Below, piece by piece: positions 1 through 38,400 of a stretch of DNA of 64,000 bases; within the stretch, counting starts at the first letter, position 1; each line of letters starts with the position of its first letter. The DNA is from Coturnix japonica. Its lineage: Eukaryota; Chordata; Aves; Galliformes; Phasianidae. A program made the translations under genes and the position numbers. The stretch lies in contig NC_029520.1 in assembly GCF_001577835.2 (NCBI RefSeq), forward strand, positions 49,295,452-49,359,451. The letters run 5' to 3'. A model generated the notes under the pieces. That model was not told the DNA's origin, ran no database searches, and was given only the letters and a program-made list of their open reading frames with translations.

Positions 1-27613
<27,613 letters not shown>

Positions 27614-27744
27614 GTCCGCCCCGCACAGCGGCTCTGAGGGAGCGGGGCGTGAAGCCGGAGGGGGCGGAGTGAAGGGGGCGGGGTGAGCGGGGCAGCCCCG
27701 CCTCAATGTTTGAGGCGGCGCGGTTTGATGACGCGGGGCTCGGC
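27614..27744. promoter_or_regulatory. Divergent SLC38A6/TRMT5 promoter
   Basis: The 131 bases between the two start codons are GC- and CpG-dense and hold GC boxes (GGGGGCGGAG, GGGGGCGGGG, CCCCGCC). There is also a TGATGACGCG element resembling a CRE half-site, and a 21-base inverted repeat at 27698-27718. No TATA box was seen. CpG density stays high from about 27280 to 27860, as in a CpG-island promoter. In human the same two genes also lie head to head. Exact transcription starts cannot be read from sequence, and the 5' leaders must be short or overlap. Confidence 0.85.
27698..27718. promoter_or_regulatory. Perfect 9-bp inverted repeat with 3-base spacer in promoter
   Basis: CCGCCTCAA, then TGT, then TTGAGGCGG: the arms are exact reverse complements. 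It sits roughly midway between the GC boxes and the TRMT5 start. The arms match no factor site that I can name with confidence. Confidence 0.6.
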
Positions 27745-27748
27745 ATGA
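27728..27748 (+). other. Possible six-codon uORF overlapping the TRMT5 start
   Basis: ATGACGCGGGGCTCGGCATGA encodes MTRGSA and stops on a TGA that overlaps the TRMT5 ATG by two bases. It matters only if transcription starts upstream of 27728, which sequence alone cannot show. Confidence 0.4.
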
Positions 27749-27749
27749 G
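27745..27749 (+). CDS. TRMT5: TRMT5 exon 1, five coding bases (ATGAG)
   Basis: ATGAG followed by donor GTGAGG. Joined to exon 2 (G ATA TTA TGG) it gives MRILWR. Reading on without splicing meets a stop at once (ATG AGG TGA). The ATG has G at -3. An in-frame ATG at 28150 in the intron is the alternative if exon 1 is non-coding or skipped, but it is intronic when the 28169 acceptor is used. Confidence 0.8.
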
Positions 27750-30700
27750 GTGAGGGCGGACATGGAGGGGCTGAGTGCGGGGCGATGCGGGACCTTATCG
27801 GGACCTTATTGGGGACAGGGTCATACCCAGCATGGGGCGGGATGGGCCGCGTGCTTTGGCCCTGCTGCCTCTCAGGGTGCCGAGGCTGCAGCCACTCCCC
27901 CATCCTTCCTCCTTTTCTCCCCTCAGCTCAGTCTGAAGGAATCTTCCCAGCTGTAGGATCAGACGGTAGTTTTTGCCCAAGGAGGTTGTGGATGCCCCGT
28001 CCTTGGAGGTGTTCAAGACCAGGTTGGACGGGGCCCTGGGCAACCTGATCTAGTAAAGGTGTATGTTTGGTGGCCGTGCCAGGCAGGGGGTTGGAACTAC
28101 ATGATCCTTGAGGTCCCTTCCAACCTGGGTCATTCTGTGATTCTGTGAAATGAATGATTTCTCTTCTAGGATATTATGGCGATTCGGGTGCTCTGCCAGA
28201 CTGCTGCAAACTAATCATTACAGGACAGCTGCATCAAATCCATCATTTCCTGCTGTTTGGATGCTGTTGGCACGGCATCCTGTCCGAATACCTGCACTCT
28301 TTGCAGTATTTCACAATAGAATTCACACAATGCCTGAAACAACACAGCATAACCCAAACCCAGAACTGTATTCGCCGCATCCTGATGTGCGTGGGATGAC
28401 GCTGCTCAACCGAGAGGCCTTTAAAAGGACGGTCGTTGTTCCAGCTCTTAAAGTAAAGAAAGAAATCGTCCATACTTTGCTGAAGTCCCTAAAACACGCG
28501 GTGCTGCAGCGACCCGGCCTGAAGCGAGTGGTTGAGGATCCAGAAGATGAGGACAGTAAACTTGTTATATTGGATCCTCAGAAAATACCCGAATTCTCAT
28601 TGGGAGAGTCAGAGAAAGAGGTATTAAAGCAGCTCCACGTTAATCCCGAGGTGTCCAAGTACAATTTGGAGCTGACTTATGAGAATTTCAAGTCAGACGA
28701 GATCCTGCGAGCAGTTCTGCCTGAAGGCCAAGATGTCACCTCTGGCTTTAGCCGCGTTGGTCACATCGCTCACCTGAATCTCAGAGACCATCAGCTCCCT
28801 TACAGACATTTGATCGGTAGGTCAACAACTCTCATCAAAGAGGTTATTTCCAAAGATATTATTAAATTTAAAACTACGACGTGTACAAAGAGAACTCACA
28901 AAAACTCTATTATTCCCTTATATTTCGGCATTAAACAGCTTTGTGCTGATGCTTTACCTGTACATAGAAGACACAGCTCTTTCCTCTGAGCAGTAACTGT
29001 GGTCTCACTTCACTGAGCTTTATGTCAGGGATAAGTGTGTGCTTCAGTGAGATCCAGTAGTGTGCAGTCATTGCGGGGGGGGGCTGTTGTAATATATGTT
29101 TGCTTTTATAAATGTAGAAGTACACTGCAGTGTTTGTATCTTCTATGTAACATTAAGAGGTTAACCAGAATATCTCCTGTCCTCTTTTTCAGGCCAGGTT
29201 ATAGTTGACAAGAACCCAGGAATCACCTGCGTGGTGAATAAAACCAGCATCATTGACAGCACATACAGAAATTTTCAAATGGAAGTGCTCGCAGGAGAGA
29301 GCAACCTGGTAACCAAGGTACAGGACTTCAAACCCTCTTACTTTAACCTTGGTGTGCTAAAGCCTGAAGCCATATACAGGAGAGCTGTGGTGGGAACACA
29401 CCTTGAAGGCCATTCACCTGCCCAGGGAATGCATTTGAATTGTCAAGTCAGAAGTGACAAGCAAATATTCTGCAGATGGTATTAGTTCCTTAGGCAGACA
29501 TCTGGTGTACCACGGAGTGCACACTAAGGAATGCCAGCACACGTCAGTGTGTTTCTTGCTGGCAAAGCAGACACTGCAGTGAATTGGAATAAGTTACTTC
29601 AGCACCACGCAATTCAGTGTAGCGGTGTAAAGAGAGTGTTGTATTGCATCGCACTCTTGTCTGAATAAACACTTTGTTTCTAGGTCTGTTGGTAGGATGA
29701 GGGTCATCTTGAAGTTTGGGGTTGGATCTGCTTCCAGACCCTGTCACCTTGACAGATAAAATGTGTTTTTCCAGACAGCACAACTGGCCCCCGGTGGCTC
29801 TGGGTTTGGGTGACTGCTGCCCTTCTCATGCTGTATCATTCTCAGACACTTATTTATTGTGTAGGCTCAGTGCTAAGGAGGGTTTGAGGCACCTTCCCAA
29901 GATCTGTTTTCAATAATGGACTTGTCAGACAGCCATGAAACACCTCAGATTTTATTTTTGATGGTCATTTTAAGCTGTTGCTTTACTTCCACCTGGTGAG
30001 TAAGAAATGCACAGGTCAGCCATTGGGACTGACAGTTGAAACATTCCTTATGGCTATTTATGATGAGCAGACCTGTTTATACACATTACACATAGACTGG
30101 CATTTGTCCCATTGATAGTAAACACGTTACCTTTTATTTTTTAGCTGTCTTCATTACTGACGTTGCTTTTACATGCCTGGAATGTGAACACAGAGACTTA
30201 CCTGAAGGTTTCTGTCTTCCAGGTCAAAGAAAATAATTTCACATATGAATTGGACTTTGCTAAAGTCTACTGGAACCCCCGTCTTTCCACAGAGCACGGC
30301 CGTATCGTTGAGCTTTTAAAGCCTGGTGACGTCCTTTTCGATGTCTTTGCTGGGATTGGACCTTTTGCTATTCCAGCAGCAAAGAAAAAGTGTGTTGTAT
30401 TTGCAAATGATCTGAATCCAGAGTCCTACAGGTGGCTGCTGCACAACTGCAAGCTAAACAAAGTAGACAGCAAAATCAAAGCATTCAACATGGATGGCAG
30501 GGACTTCATCCTGGGGCCAGTGAGAGAAGAGCTACGGAAAGAGCTCGCACTTGTAAAAGAGCAGAAAACAGCTTTTCATATAGTCATGAACTTGCCAGCT
30601 CTGGCTATTGAATTTCTGGATGTTTTCAGGCATCTCTTAGTTGGAGAGCCCTGCAGCGCTGCTGTCCTCCCCACAGTGCACTGCTATGGTTTCTCCAAAC

Positions 30701-31560
30701 ATGAAAACCCAGCCAAAGACATCCAGGAACGTGCTGAGGCTGCTCTGGGAGCCTCCCTAGAGGGACGCTGCTCTACTTACCTGGTTAGAAACGTTGCTCC
30801 AAACAAGGAGATGCTGTGCATAACTTTCCAGATTCCAGCGGACGTGTTGTACAAGAGGCCCTGCCCTGCTGGAGGTAAGGGATGATCCGGCATGTGGATT
30901 TCAGGCTGCGCTTCTGCTGCTTGAGGTTGGTCCCACCTCATCAGTCCCACAGGCCACTTGTGCCACAAGTGTGTGTGTGCCACAGCTGCAGGGCTTCACA
31001 CACCACCAGCAACCACGGTCCTCCCCTCTGATCCCAGCAGGAGCCTCCACGGACTGCACAGGATCCTCCCACAGCCATAAAGCAGAGTTTTTGCCTTTAG
31101 ATATCCTCAGTGACCAACAAATCGCTCATTAGTTTATTGTAGAAACCAGATTCAGTGACACTGAGCTGGGCACAGTGTGACAAGTTGGGATAGGGAGACT
31201 TTCCATCTGCAGTTACATGAACTGGAAGGAGGTTTTAATAAGGTTTTAATGCCACAAAACATTTTTATGCTGTTACGTGCCGTGCTGAGATGTAGGTCAG
31301 GATGCAGCTCAGTGCAGGTGTTTGGAAAGTCTTCTTCAGCAGTCCATGAAGGAAAGACCTCCCTTTATTGCTGTACCACTCTCCATTTGTGTTTGGGCTC
31401 ACTGCCTCTAGTTCAGTCCCCTGTGTGCTGCATGGCTTGTGCTTCAGTTTAGTCTATTTACTGCAAGCTCAATAACTTTTCCAACTTTCTTCTAGACAAA
31501 CCAGCCTCGAAGCGCCTGCGTACCTGCCAAGATGTCACTGAAGAAGGCTTACAGAGCTGA
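27745..31560 (+). CDS. TRMT5: TRMT5, tRNA (guanine37-N1)-methyltransferase
   Basis: Five coding exons (27745-27749, 28170-28816, 29193-29317, 30223-30874, 31496-31560) join in frame to 497 residues; human has 509. The enzyme transfers a methyl group from S-adenosylmethionine to N1 of G37 next to the tRNA anticodon, preventing frameshifts. It acts in mitochondria and cytosol/nucleus. Seen: an Arg-rich N-terminus free of acidic residues, suited to mitochondrial import; a conserved internal Met56 (TMPETTQ, human TMPETE); the D2 segment with LNLRDHQLP; the class I AdoMet motif [10 protein letters not shown] (299-308); NDLNPES (321-327); catalytic-site NLPA (382-385); and [11 protein letters not shown] near the C-terminus. 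The start ATG at 27745 is split from exon 2 after five bases. It aligns MRILWRFG with human ILWRPFG. It is divergent from SLC38A6 and convergent with MNAT1. No damage was seen. Confidence 0.97.
27750..28169 (+). other. TRMT5: TRMT5 intron 1
   Basis: Intron of 420 bases. The first 110 continue the CpG island. Positions 27973-28148 are a CR1 3' fragment that ends 21 bases before exon 2, leaving only the pyrimidine tract outside the repeat. Confidence 0.85.
27973..28148 (+). mobile_element. CR1 LINE 3' end against TRMT5 exon 2
   Basis: TTGCCCAAGGAGGTTGTGG, then GATGCCCCGTCCTTGGAGGT, then CCAACCTGGGTCATTCTGTG and a second ATTCTGTGA unit: an intact CR1 3' terminus, truncated at the 5' side as usual. 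Its tail ends 21 bases before TRMT5 exon 2. Confidence 0.92.
28170..28816 (+). CDS. TRMT5: TRMT5 exon 2 (targeting region, N-terminal half)
   Basis: Encodes residues 2-217 plus one base. It has the presequence-like region, Met56, the DVRGMTLL block, [15 protein letters not shown] and the conserved [20 protein letters not shown]. Acceptor TTCTAG, donor GTAGGT, phase 1. Confidence 0.96.
28817..29192 (+). other. TRMT5: TRMT5 intron 2
   Basis: Intron of 376 bases. The reading frame of exon 2 stays open for about 170 bases into it, to the TGA at 28987-28989. Nothing else was recognised. Confidence 0.85.
29193..29317 (+). CDS. TRMT5: TRMT5 exon 3
   Basis: Encodes [20 protein letters not shown] and then [15 protein letters not shown], close to human. 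Acceptor TTTCAG, donor GTACAG, phase 0. Confidence 0.96.
29318..30222 (+). other. TRMT5: TRMT5 intron 3
   Basis: Intron of 905 bases. No repeat was recognised. The exon 4 frame is open upstream into this intron but shows no similarity there. Confidence 0.85.
30223..30874 (+). CDS. TRMT5: TRMT5 exon 4 (methyltransferase catalytic core)
   Basis: Residues 260 to 476 plus one base. It holds nearly all catalytic motifs: [37 protein letters not shown] and [11 protein letters not shown]. Acceptor TTCCAG, donor GTAAGG. Confidence 0.97.
30875..31495 (+). other. TRMT5: TRMT5 intron 4
   Basis: Intron of 621 bases. Nothing recognised. Confidence 0.85.
31496..31560 (+). CDS. TRMT5: TRMT5 exon 5 (C-terminal tail)
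   Basis: Completes the protein with [21 protein letters not shown] and a TGA; human has a similar basic PPLKRQRT tail. Acceptor TTCTAG. Confidence 0.9.
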
Positions 31561-31790
31561 AAACCAGAGTTCTGGTAACGACTGCTTAGTGTGCATGAGG
31601 TGTGCTTAGGTTTCCTCTAGTCCTCCCATTCAGTTGTTACCTACCTCAGGTGCAGAGATGCACAGTGTGCTGTAATTTTCCTTTGCGAGCACTGCTTCCT
31701 GCATTCATTATTTTCTAATTGTGGGATCAATCACCAGATTTTGTTCTTCTTACTGTAATAAATCAAACTTGGCTGTTTTTGTACAAAAAT
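31561..31790 (+). other. TRMT5: TRMT5 3' UTR
   Basis: Begins after the TGA. The first AATAAA is at 31757-31762, followed by a GT-rich stretch (TGTATTGTTGT) near 31790, a good poly(A) site. Further AATAAA copies near 32090 and 32183 could serve a longer form. Confidence 0.7.
31757..31762 (+). terminator. TRMT5: TRMT5 poly(A) signal AATAAA
   Basis: Canonical hexamer 197 bases after the stop, with U/GU-rich sequence downstream. Confidence 0.7.
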
Positions 31791-34600
31791 GTATTGTTGT
31801 ACTCTGTTATTTCACACCCTGTCATAACGCAGACTGGGACGGTCTGTGTTATTTTAGTGCAGTTTGCAGTGAGAACAGATTTGAATGGTAGGACCTAGCA
31901 GGATGCTCTGTGTAACCCCTCAGTGACAGCACAGAATAGGATCCTCTCTGACAAATGGTCTTTAGGAATACTGGATTACTCTTAGCAGAGGCACAGACAG
32001 CAAGGCAGCCTTTCAGAGGCTGACCCTTTAAGGTACAGAGAGGCAGCAGTAGCCATGTGTAGCTCCTGTGCTTTTGGAGTAATAAATGCTTTTTACCACT
32101 AGGAGACTGAGCTGGGGTTTAGCTGACTCCTGGCTTAGAGTTAAAACAGGACATACCTTAATGCTATTTGCACACTTGCAGAATAAAGACACGTTTCTGT
32201 TCAAGCACCAGACTTAAAACCAGTAGGTGGCTGCTGGGTCCTCCTCTCATTGTGAGCCTTTCTCCTCTCTGTTCTTTCTCCAAGCTGTCCCCTACCTCTG
32301 TTGCAGCCTCTGGATGATCCTTGACTGGCTGTTTGTATTCCGTGGGGATTCAAAAAAGCATTGCCCTTAATTTCCTTTTCTTCCTTATCCAAACTATTGT
32401 TGGGCAACATCAACTGCAGATGATTTATTTGGGTAGGGAACTCACATCACGCTCTTGGTTTCAGATACTTTCCTTCAGCCCAAGCTCGCTCATAGCAACA
32501 CTTGCTACATGTCCCTCACCCTCCTCACTGGGGCCAATGCTGTGTCCTAGTACTCACCAGCCTGCTGCTCTGGATCAGTGTTGCTCAGTGGCTCAGTTAC
32601 AGCCTTACAGCCCTTTTCCCTCAGCCATGCAGCCAGGCTTCCACAGCAGTCTACTGCTAGATTGCATTTATCAGACTAGGGGGAAAAAAGCCACAATGAC
32701 TCACTCATACTATCTGAATGCAGCTGTACAGATTGCTTCCCAGCCTGCCACTCCAGCCCCAGCATTCCTCCGCCAGCCTTAAAACGGTATCACAGCGACT
32801 TTAACCTATTTGTCCTTTCTGTCAGTGACGGTCACATCACATCCTACCAGCCACGGCTCCTCAGAGCAGGAGCTGGACTCTTGCCTCCAGGTTACGATGC
32901 CATCACTGCTGTGCGATATGTTTTATAGCACCACAGCACACCCTCCTCCAGCTGCTCTTTGCATTTCTCACAAACCCTGCGAAGCTGCTGTTGTTTGTCA
33001 CAGCTCTCCTTAAAGCCGTGGTGGCGATGAGGGCACTGACCATCCTGGCACGACACAGTCACCCAGTGAGCTGAGCCAGCTCCATGACCTGTAAGTGACA
33101 GAGCCCTTTGTATCTGTCGATTCACAGTCCCAGCCTGGGGCTTCTTGGCACTAATGCAGTGAGAGAAACAAGGCTCTGATCACCTTGTTGCCATCTACAT
33201 CGTGCTGATTTTCAGTACGTGACCAAAATTTCTCAGGGCAGGGAGAGTTTTAGCGCTAAGCAGTTTTTTCACTTAAGGATTCTATGCTATAGCAGAATGA
33301 CTTGAGTTTACATGTAGGTGAATGGACTACATTTAACTACACTCAAAATTAGGGTGTTTTTTTTTCCATGTTTGTGTGCAGCTCCAACTTTTGCATACAA
33401 GCCTTGCACATTTAAATAGCAAAAGCTACCCAGCGTGCAGCCAAGCAGCAGCAGCATGTGGTACCTATCAGCACACCTGCACAGTTCTGTGTTCATTAGG
33501 TTAAAAAGCTGAAGCTGAACAGATTGAATGGAAATTGGATCTTCAGTCAGGTGCATCCTGGTCCAGGTGAGCACGGAACAGCACAGTGCTCCTGGCTGCT
33601 GCCACTCCCTGCCAGCGGCCTGAGCTGAATCCCAGAGGAGCTGCCAGAGCTTCTGGCTGCCAGGGAAACCAGCAAGCAGATCTGGTAGCAGTGGCAGCCA
33701 TCTGCCACGAGATGAGGAACAGATAAATCAAGGACATGTAAACTTGCAGGCCTCACAGATGATAGGAAAGAAACCTCAGCCCCACACACAGCATTACCTG
33801 TCAGCAACACCTGGCACAGCACAACAGGCCTTGAAGAGCAAATGTTGGCATCTTCCTCCCCCGTCCTTCATAAAGGAAGCACTGAGTCTGGAATTGAGCT
33901 TATTCTTCTCTTTATTACAACTCAGAAAAAATACATTTGGTCAGTACGCTCCTCAGAGCAGTATTCAACAACTAGGAATGGGTGACATAAAACGTGGTCC
34001 AGGCTTTACTCTAAAGGCACACGTTGTCCTGAATGGCTTCCAGCCTCCTGCAGTTTATCCATCCCCATGGGAAAAGCACACCAAGACAGGACCCTGTTCC
34101 TGCTGCAGTCAGCGTGAGCGAGGGGAAGGGATACATGAAAGCAGCAAATCCAGCGGCCAGGTTTGTCCCAGCAGCCAAAGGGGAGGATGGTCCTGCCAAA
34201 AGAAGCTCCTGCACACTTGGCACAGGAGGTGCAAACAGAGCTAAGGAAACAAAACCAGCTGTGACTACTTCAAGGAACCAGCCGTACACACAGATCCCCT
34301 CGACTGCCTTCGAGCAACAAGGTGGAAAGACCTTCAGCTAAAACTTGGCTTGTTTTCTAGATAGAGGTAACAACCGAGTGACATCAGGAAGGATCCTACA
34401 CAAGAGTCGTGTCAGCACAGTTCCCTTGTTTCTCATCTCACCCGGCTGGCAGGAGGAAAAACCCCCTTGTCTGAACTGGGGAAGCCAGTTTTATGGGAAG
34501 AAAATGTAGGCTCGAATATTGACACTAAAAGTTCTAATCAAAACGGCATTTAAACGCTTGTGCAAATAAAACCCTGCAATAAGAGTTAAACCACGAACTT
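31791..34600. other. Spacer between convergent TRMT5 and MNAT1 3' ends
   Basis: About 2.8 kb. It holds two further plus-strand AATAAA sites, a CTCF-like motif at 32220-32233, and a minus-strand AATAAA at 33911-33916 that could end a longer MNAT1 transcript. Open frames at 33744-34244 (+) and 34011-34289 (-) show no recognisable domain. No CR1 was seen. Confidence 0.65.
32220..32233 (+). promoter_or_regulatory. CTCF-like motif between TRMT5 and MNAT1
   Basis: CCAGTAGGTGGCTG fits CCASYAGRKGGCRS at 13 of 14 positions (T for R near the end). It lies between the convergent gene ends. Confidence 0.3.
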
Positions 34601-34978
34601 TAGAAACTTAAAAAGTCTGGCTTTATTTAAAGAAATTTACAAGTGTATCATTCTTTTTAAACCTCAAACACACGCAGCTGAGTTATTCACATCTTCCATT
34701 AGATGTGGCTTTATTGCTTCAGCCTCCCTCAGCAAAGCGCCACATGACTAACGAGCTTCCCCACTCCACAAAGATGTATCTGCCATTTTACAAAACCCTG
34801 GTGCAGACTTTGTTGGTTTGTTTTTTTTTTCCTTTAGCACTGAAACACAGCTGGTTTGACACAGAAAAGTGACTGCAGTTTAGCCATTGTGCGATGGCAG
34901 CGATTTTACCAACCTCTGCCGCCTTATCTTGCTCCTCACCTCATCCAGCATCCCCTTATTGCAGCTGGTGTGTGCTGG
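34601..34978 (-). other. MNAT1: MNAT1 3' UTR (extent inferred)
   Basis: Follows the MNAT1 stop on the minus strand. Minus-strand AATAAA hexamers lie at 34710-34715 and 34622-34627. The latter would give a 3' UTR of about 375 bases. Confidence 0.6.
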
Positions 34979-35122
<144 letters not shown>

Positions 35123-35207
35123 TTAGCACAGGAAGAAACGTGTCAAACACCTTCATAATTGCAGTGGTGAGGCTGGGTATGCTGTTCTGGGAGAAAGCAG
35201 ACTGCTG

Positions 35208-35484
35208 ATGAAGGTGGACGGTGATAGAACAAGGGGAAATGGTTTTAAACTGAGGCAGGGGAGGTTTAGGTTGGATCTTAGGAGGAAGTTTTTCACCTAG
35301 AGGGTGGTGACGCACTGGAACAGGTTGCCCAAGGAGGCTGTGGATGCCCCATCCCTGCAGGCATTCAAGGCCAGGCTGGATGTGGCTCTGGGCAGCCTGG
35401 GCTGCTGGTTGGTGAACCTGCACACAGCAGGGGGGTGGGACTGGGTGATCATTGTGGGCCTTTTCAACCCAGGCCATTCTATGA
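35208..35484 (+). mobile_element. CR1 LINE 3' fragment beside MNAT1 last exon
   Basis: About 277 bases: GGACGGTGATAGAACAAGGG, then TTAGGTTGGATCTTAGGAGG, then TGATCATTGTGGGCC and CCAGGCCATTCTATGA. Low apparent divergence for this window. Antisense to MNAT1, about 110 bases upstream of its terminal exon. Confidence 0.92.
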
Positions 35485-38400
35485 AAGCAAAGAGGAAGAA
35501 GTTGCCTGCTTGCAGTGCTTGTGCCCATCAGGGAAGAGGTCATCTTCTTTCCCATTTAGCAGCTCCTTCTAACAGTGTTTTCATTCAGTGCTGTAACCCC
35601 ACAGCGCTTGCATCCCCCACAAGAAAACATCAGAACAGATTCTCAGCGTTTTACACCCAAACTCCATCAAATAAACTATCAAATAATAAAAGGCAGGGGA
35701 TCTGCCTAACACAATTAGCAGAATCTCTCACATTCTGAATGCCAGATAAAACATATCACAAATGAGAACTGCTTTGCAGTGCGAGCCGCTGAGTTTCAGA
35801 GAGCTGTTGTGATTCATCACCCGGTAAGTGTAGGTCCTGGGAAGTCCTTCCACCTCTGGCTTGGCAATTCAAGCATCAGCTTGCAAAACACATCCAGCCC
35901 TTTCTAATGCTATCCCGAGAAACCTAAACCAGCTGCACTTCTGGCAGGAAAGCACGAGACTACCAGTTAAATATCCAAAACAGTTGCATCTTTTAATTTA
36001 CGACTATACGCTGCTTCCATAAAGAGTATATAAAACAGGTCAGGTTTTATAGGTAAGACATAATAAACAGCCGTACCCATTGATGCCATAAATGTGTAGA
36101 AAAAGAGGTTACTTCACAATGATTAATTACAGCTAAAAACTATTTCTCACACCCAGTAACCACAACACACCATCACGAGCAACACTGCTGAGCTATCATT
36201 GGTGAGATGCTAAAGGCAAGAAACAATTTGCCCACGATGGCTGAACTGAGGCGAGTTCTGCTGCCCAGCACTAGCACACAAACCCTGTGGTGACAGTGCT
36301 CAGTGCAAAGGGAATCTATAGATACAGCAAGTTGTTGTCATCTCTTACTCTGTAAGGAAAGGCAGAGTGCAGGGAGCTCCTGCTGTGCAGGAGGGTGCGT
36401 TCTGCCTTAATAGATGCTTTAAAAGACCATTCTTGTTACTTGTCTCTTTAATTTTTGGAGGAAAATCTCATCCTTCCCCAAGGTCTTTTACAACTGCTGT
36501 GGGAAACAGGAGCTCCTTCCCCAGCCAGGAATGATGAAGGATCCTGACTGTACCAAACAATTTCCTCCCAAGCACTGGTGTGAAATTACCTCCACCCTCC
36601 AAACCAGAGAGTCTTACAAAACCAATTCCCATCGCAGAGAGATTGCACTTCTATCACGTTTCTTTCATCACACAAGCTTCACTTTCCACTCCTGTACAGA
36701 ACAGTCCAGAGAAAACGGGGATTATTTTACGTTTCTATATTAACCAAGGTTGGTTGTGCATTTTTGGTTACTTTTCTAGTAGACCACTAAAGAAAGAGAG
36801 GCAGAGACTATTGTTTCCCTTCTTTTAGGTCAGCCAAAGTTGGGGTAGTAACAACAACAAGCCCTGACTTACAGATATTACAGCATTTCCAGTTAATTGG
36901 AACACGATCTGCAAAGCAATACAGGACTCTTCATGCCAAAAAGGCTCCCATCAGCTCTTCCTCGGGCAACATGCTCCTGTGACACAAGCACGACGTGCTG
37001 CTGGCTGACAAGTGAGGTCTTTATTTTCCTGTTAAGTATCTAAACCTAATGCTCTTGACCCATTTAATTACTGCGGTGCACCAGGCAATTGCAAAGAATG
37101 TGCCACGCTGCAGCCCCACAATGAGAAGGGAATGTTGCGATGGCTTTTCCACGCCGATCCCCATCTGTGCTGTTGAATCCTGCCATGCCCATCGCCGCAG
37201 CGTCTCTCTGAACTGGATTCCTGGGGTTTCTGGCAGAGGTCAGCAACTCTTTTCATCTGCACCTTTAGAACAGCACCAGGAAGAAGAGCCTGCCAAGTCT
37301 TGTTTCCAAAAGTCAGGCTCAGTGAGGAGCTGGGAGCTGGAGGTAATTGCTCTGACTAGTTAGCAAATTCCAGCACACTGGGTCTGTTTTTCATAGGTTT
37401 ATTTTAAGTACCTGTAAATCTTATAAGCAGAAACCAGGAAAGAGAGGTTTGTTTTTTTTTCTGGCGCTCAGTTTTTTAACATAACTCGTATTTACCGAGG
37501 GCAGACTCAGCTCTGAAGTTAAAAAACAGAAAAGCCTGTGCTATTATTTCTGAGCGAGGCGAACCAGCAGTGTGCTCCATGCACCATGGTTTCACACTTC
37601 CCATTCACTGCAATGCAGGCGCTCCGAGTCACGCTCTGCCCAAGCAGGCCCCTTCCCCTCGCTGCAGCCCTTGGATGTTGATCTTCCCCATTAACCTTTC
37701 ACATCAGTTAAAACACGTCGTATTTTGTTCTTCATGAGCCTTAAGGGCTTTCATTCCTGACCTTCAGTTTCTCATCGCCACGTGAAAAAAAAAAAGGCTC
37801 CTGTATTCAGGGAAAAAAGGTGTCGTTTGCACTCGGTTCAGCCTCAGCACCAAGCTGGTCATTGCTGGGGCTGGGCTTCCTTTCTGCTCTCTGTTTTCCC
37901 AAGGCCGTGTCACCGTCACTTCATCAGAACAACTGCAGCAGCCGGAGAAGCACACAGCAGCACTGAGCACACCGGCGGGCTGCATCCCTGCACTGCTGCT
38001 TCGGAAGGCTGGGAGACCCAACACCACACAGCAGCACCTGGGATTGCTGGCAGATGCTCTCACTGCTCAAAGGCTGCCTTCACTGCGTGCCTGAGCTCCT
38101 CCAGGCTGAGATGCTGCAGGCACTCAGTGGTCCCAGCCTGAGCAGCCTCTGCCATGTCTCCTGCTGCCCTGCTCACCACTCACACCAAGAGCCTCGCAGT
38201 GTCACCCTGTATCGTCCTTGTCATCACCTCAGCATCTCCTCCAGCCTCACCACGCTCCAGGATGTGGTTACCATACAGCTTAAGCCAACTGATGCTGGCA
38301 AGGATGGGGCATCACATTTCCTCCCACCAAAGCATTGATGAGCCAATTCTGAGAGCTTGGCTCCCAAAGAGGTGCTTGCTTTTCTCTTTCCTTCCAACCC

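Noticed and set aside
33744-34244. 166-residue plus-strand open frame
   Set aside because: Low-complexity composition with no domain, and it overlaps the other chance frame.
34011-34289. 92-residue hydrophobic-looking open frame on the minus strand between TRMT5 and MNAT1
   Set aside because: No match to a family I know. It lies in the likely 3' region of MNAT1, has no splice or promoter context, and looks like chance.
36880-36915. Minus-strand CTGGAAATGCTG resembling the MNAT1 segment ELEMLG
   Set aside because: Out of the required frame, and the flanks do not encode the neighbouring MNAT1 residues.
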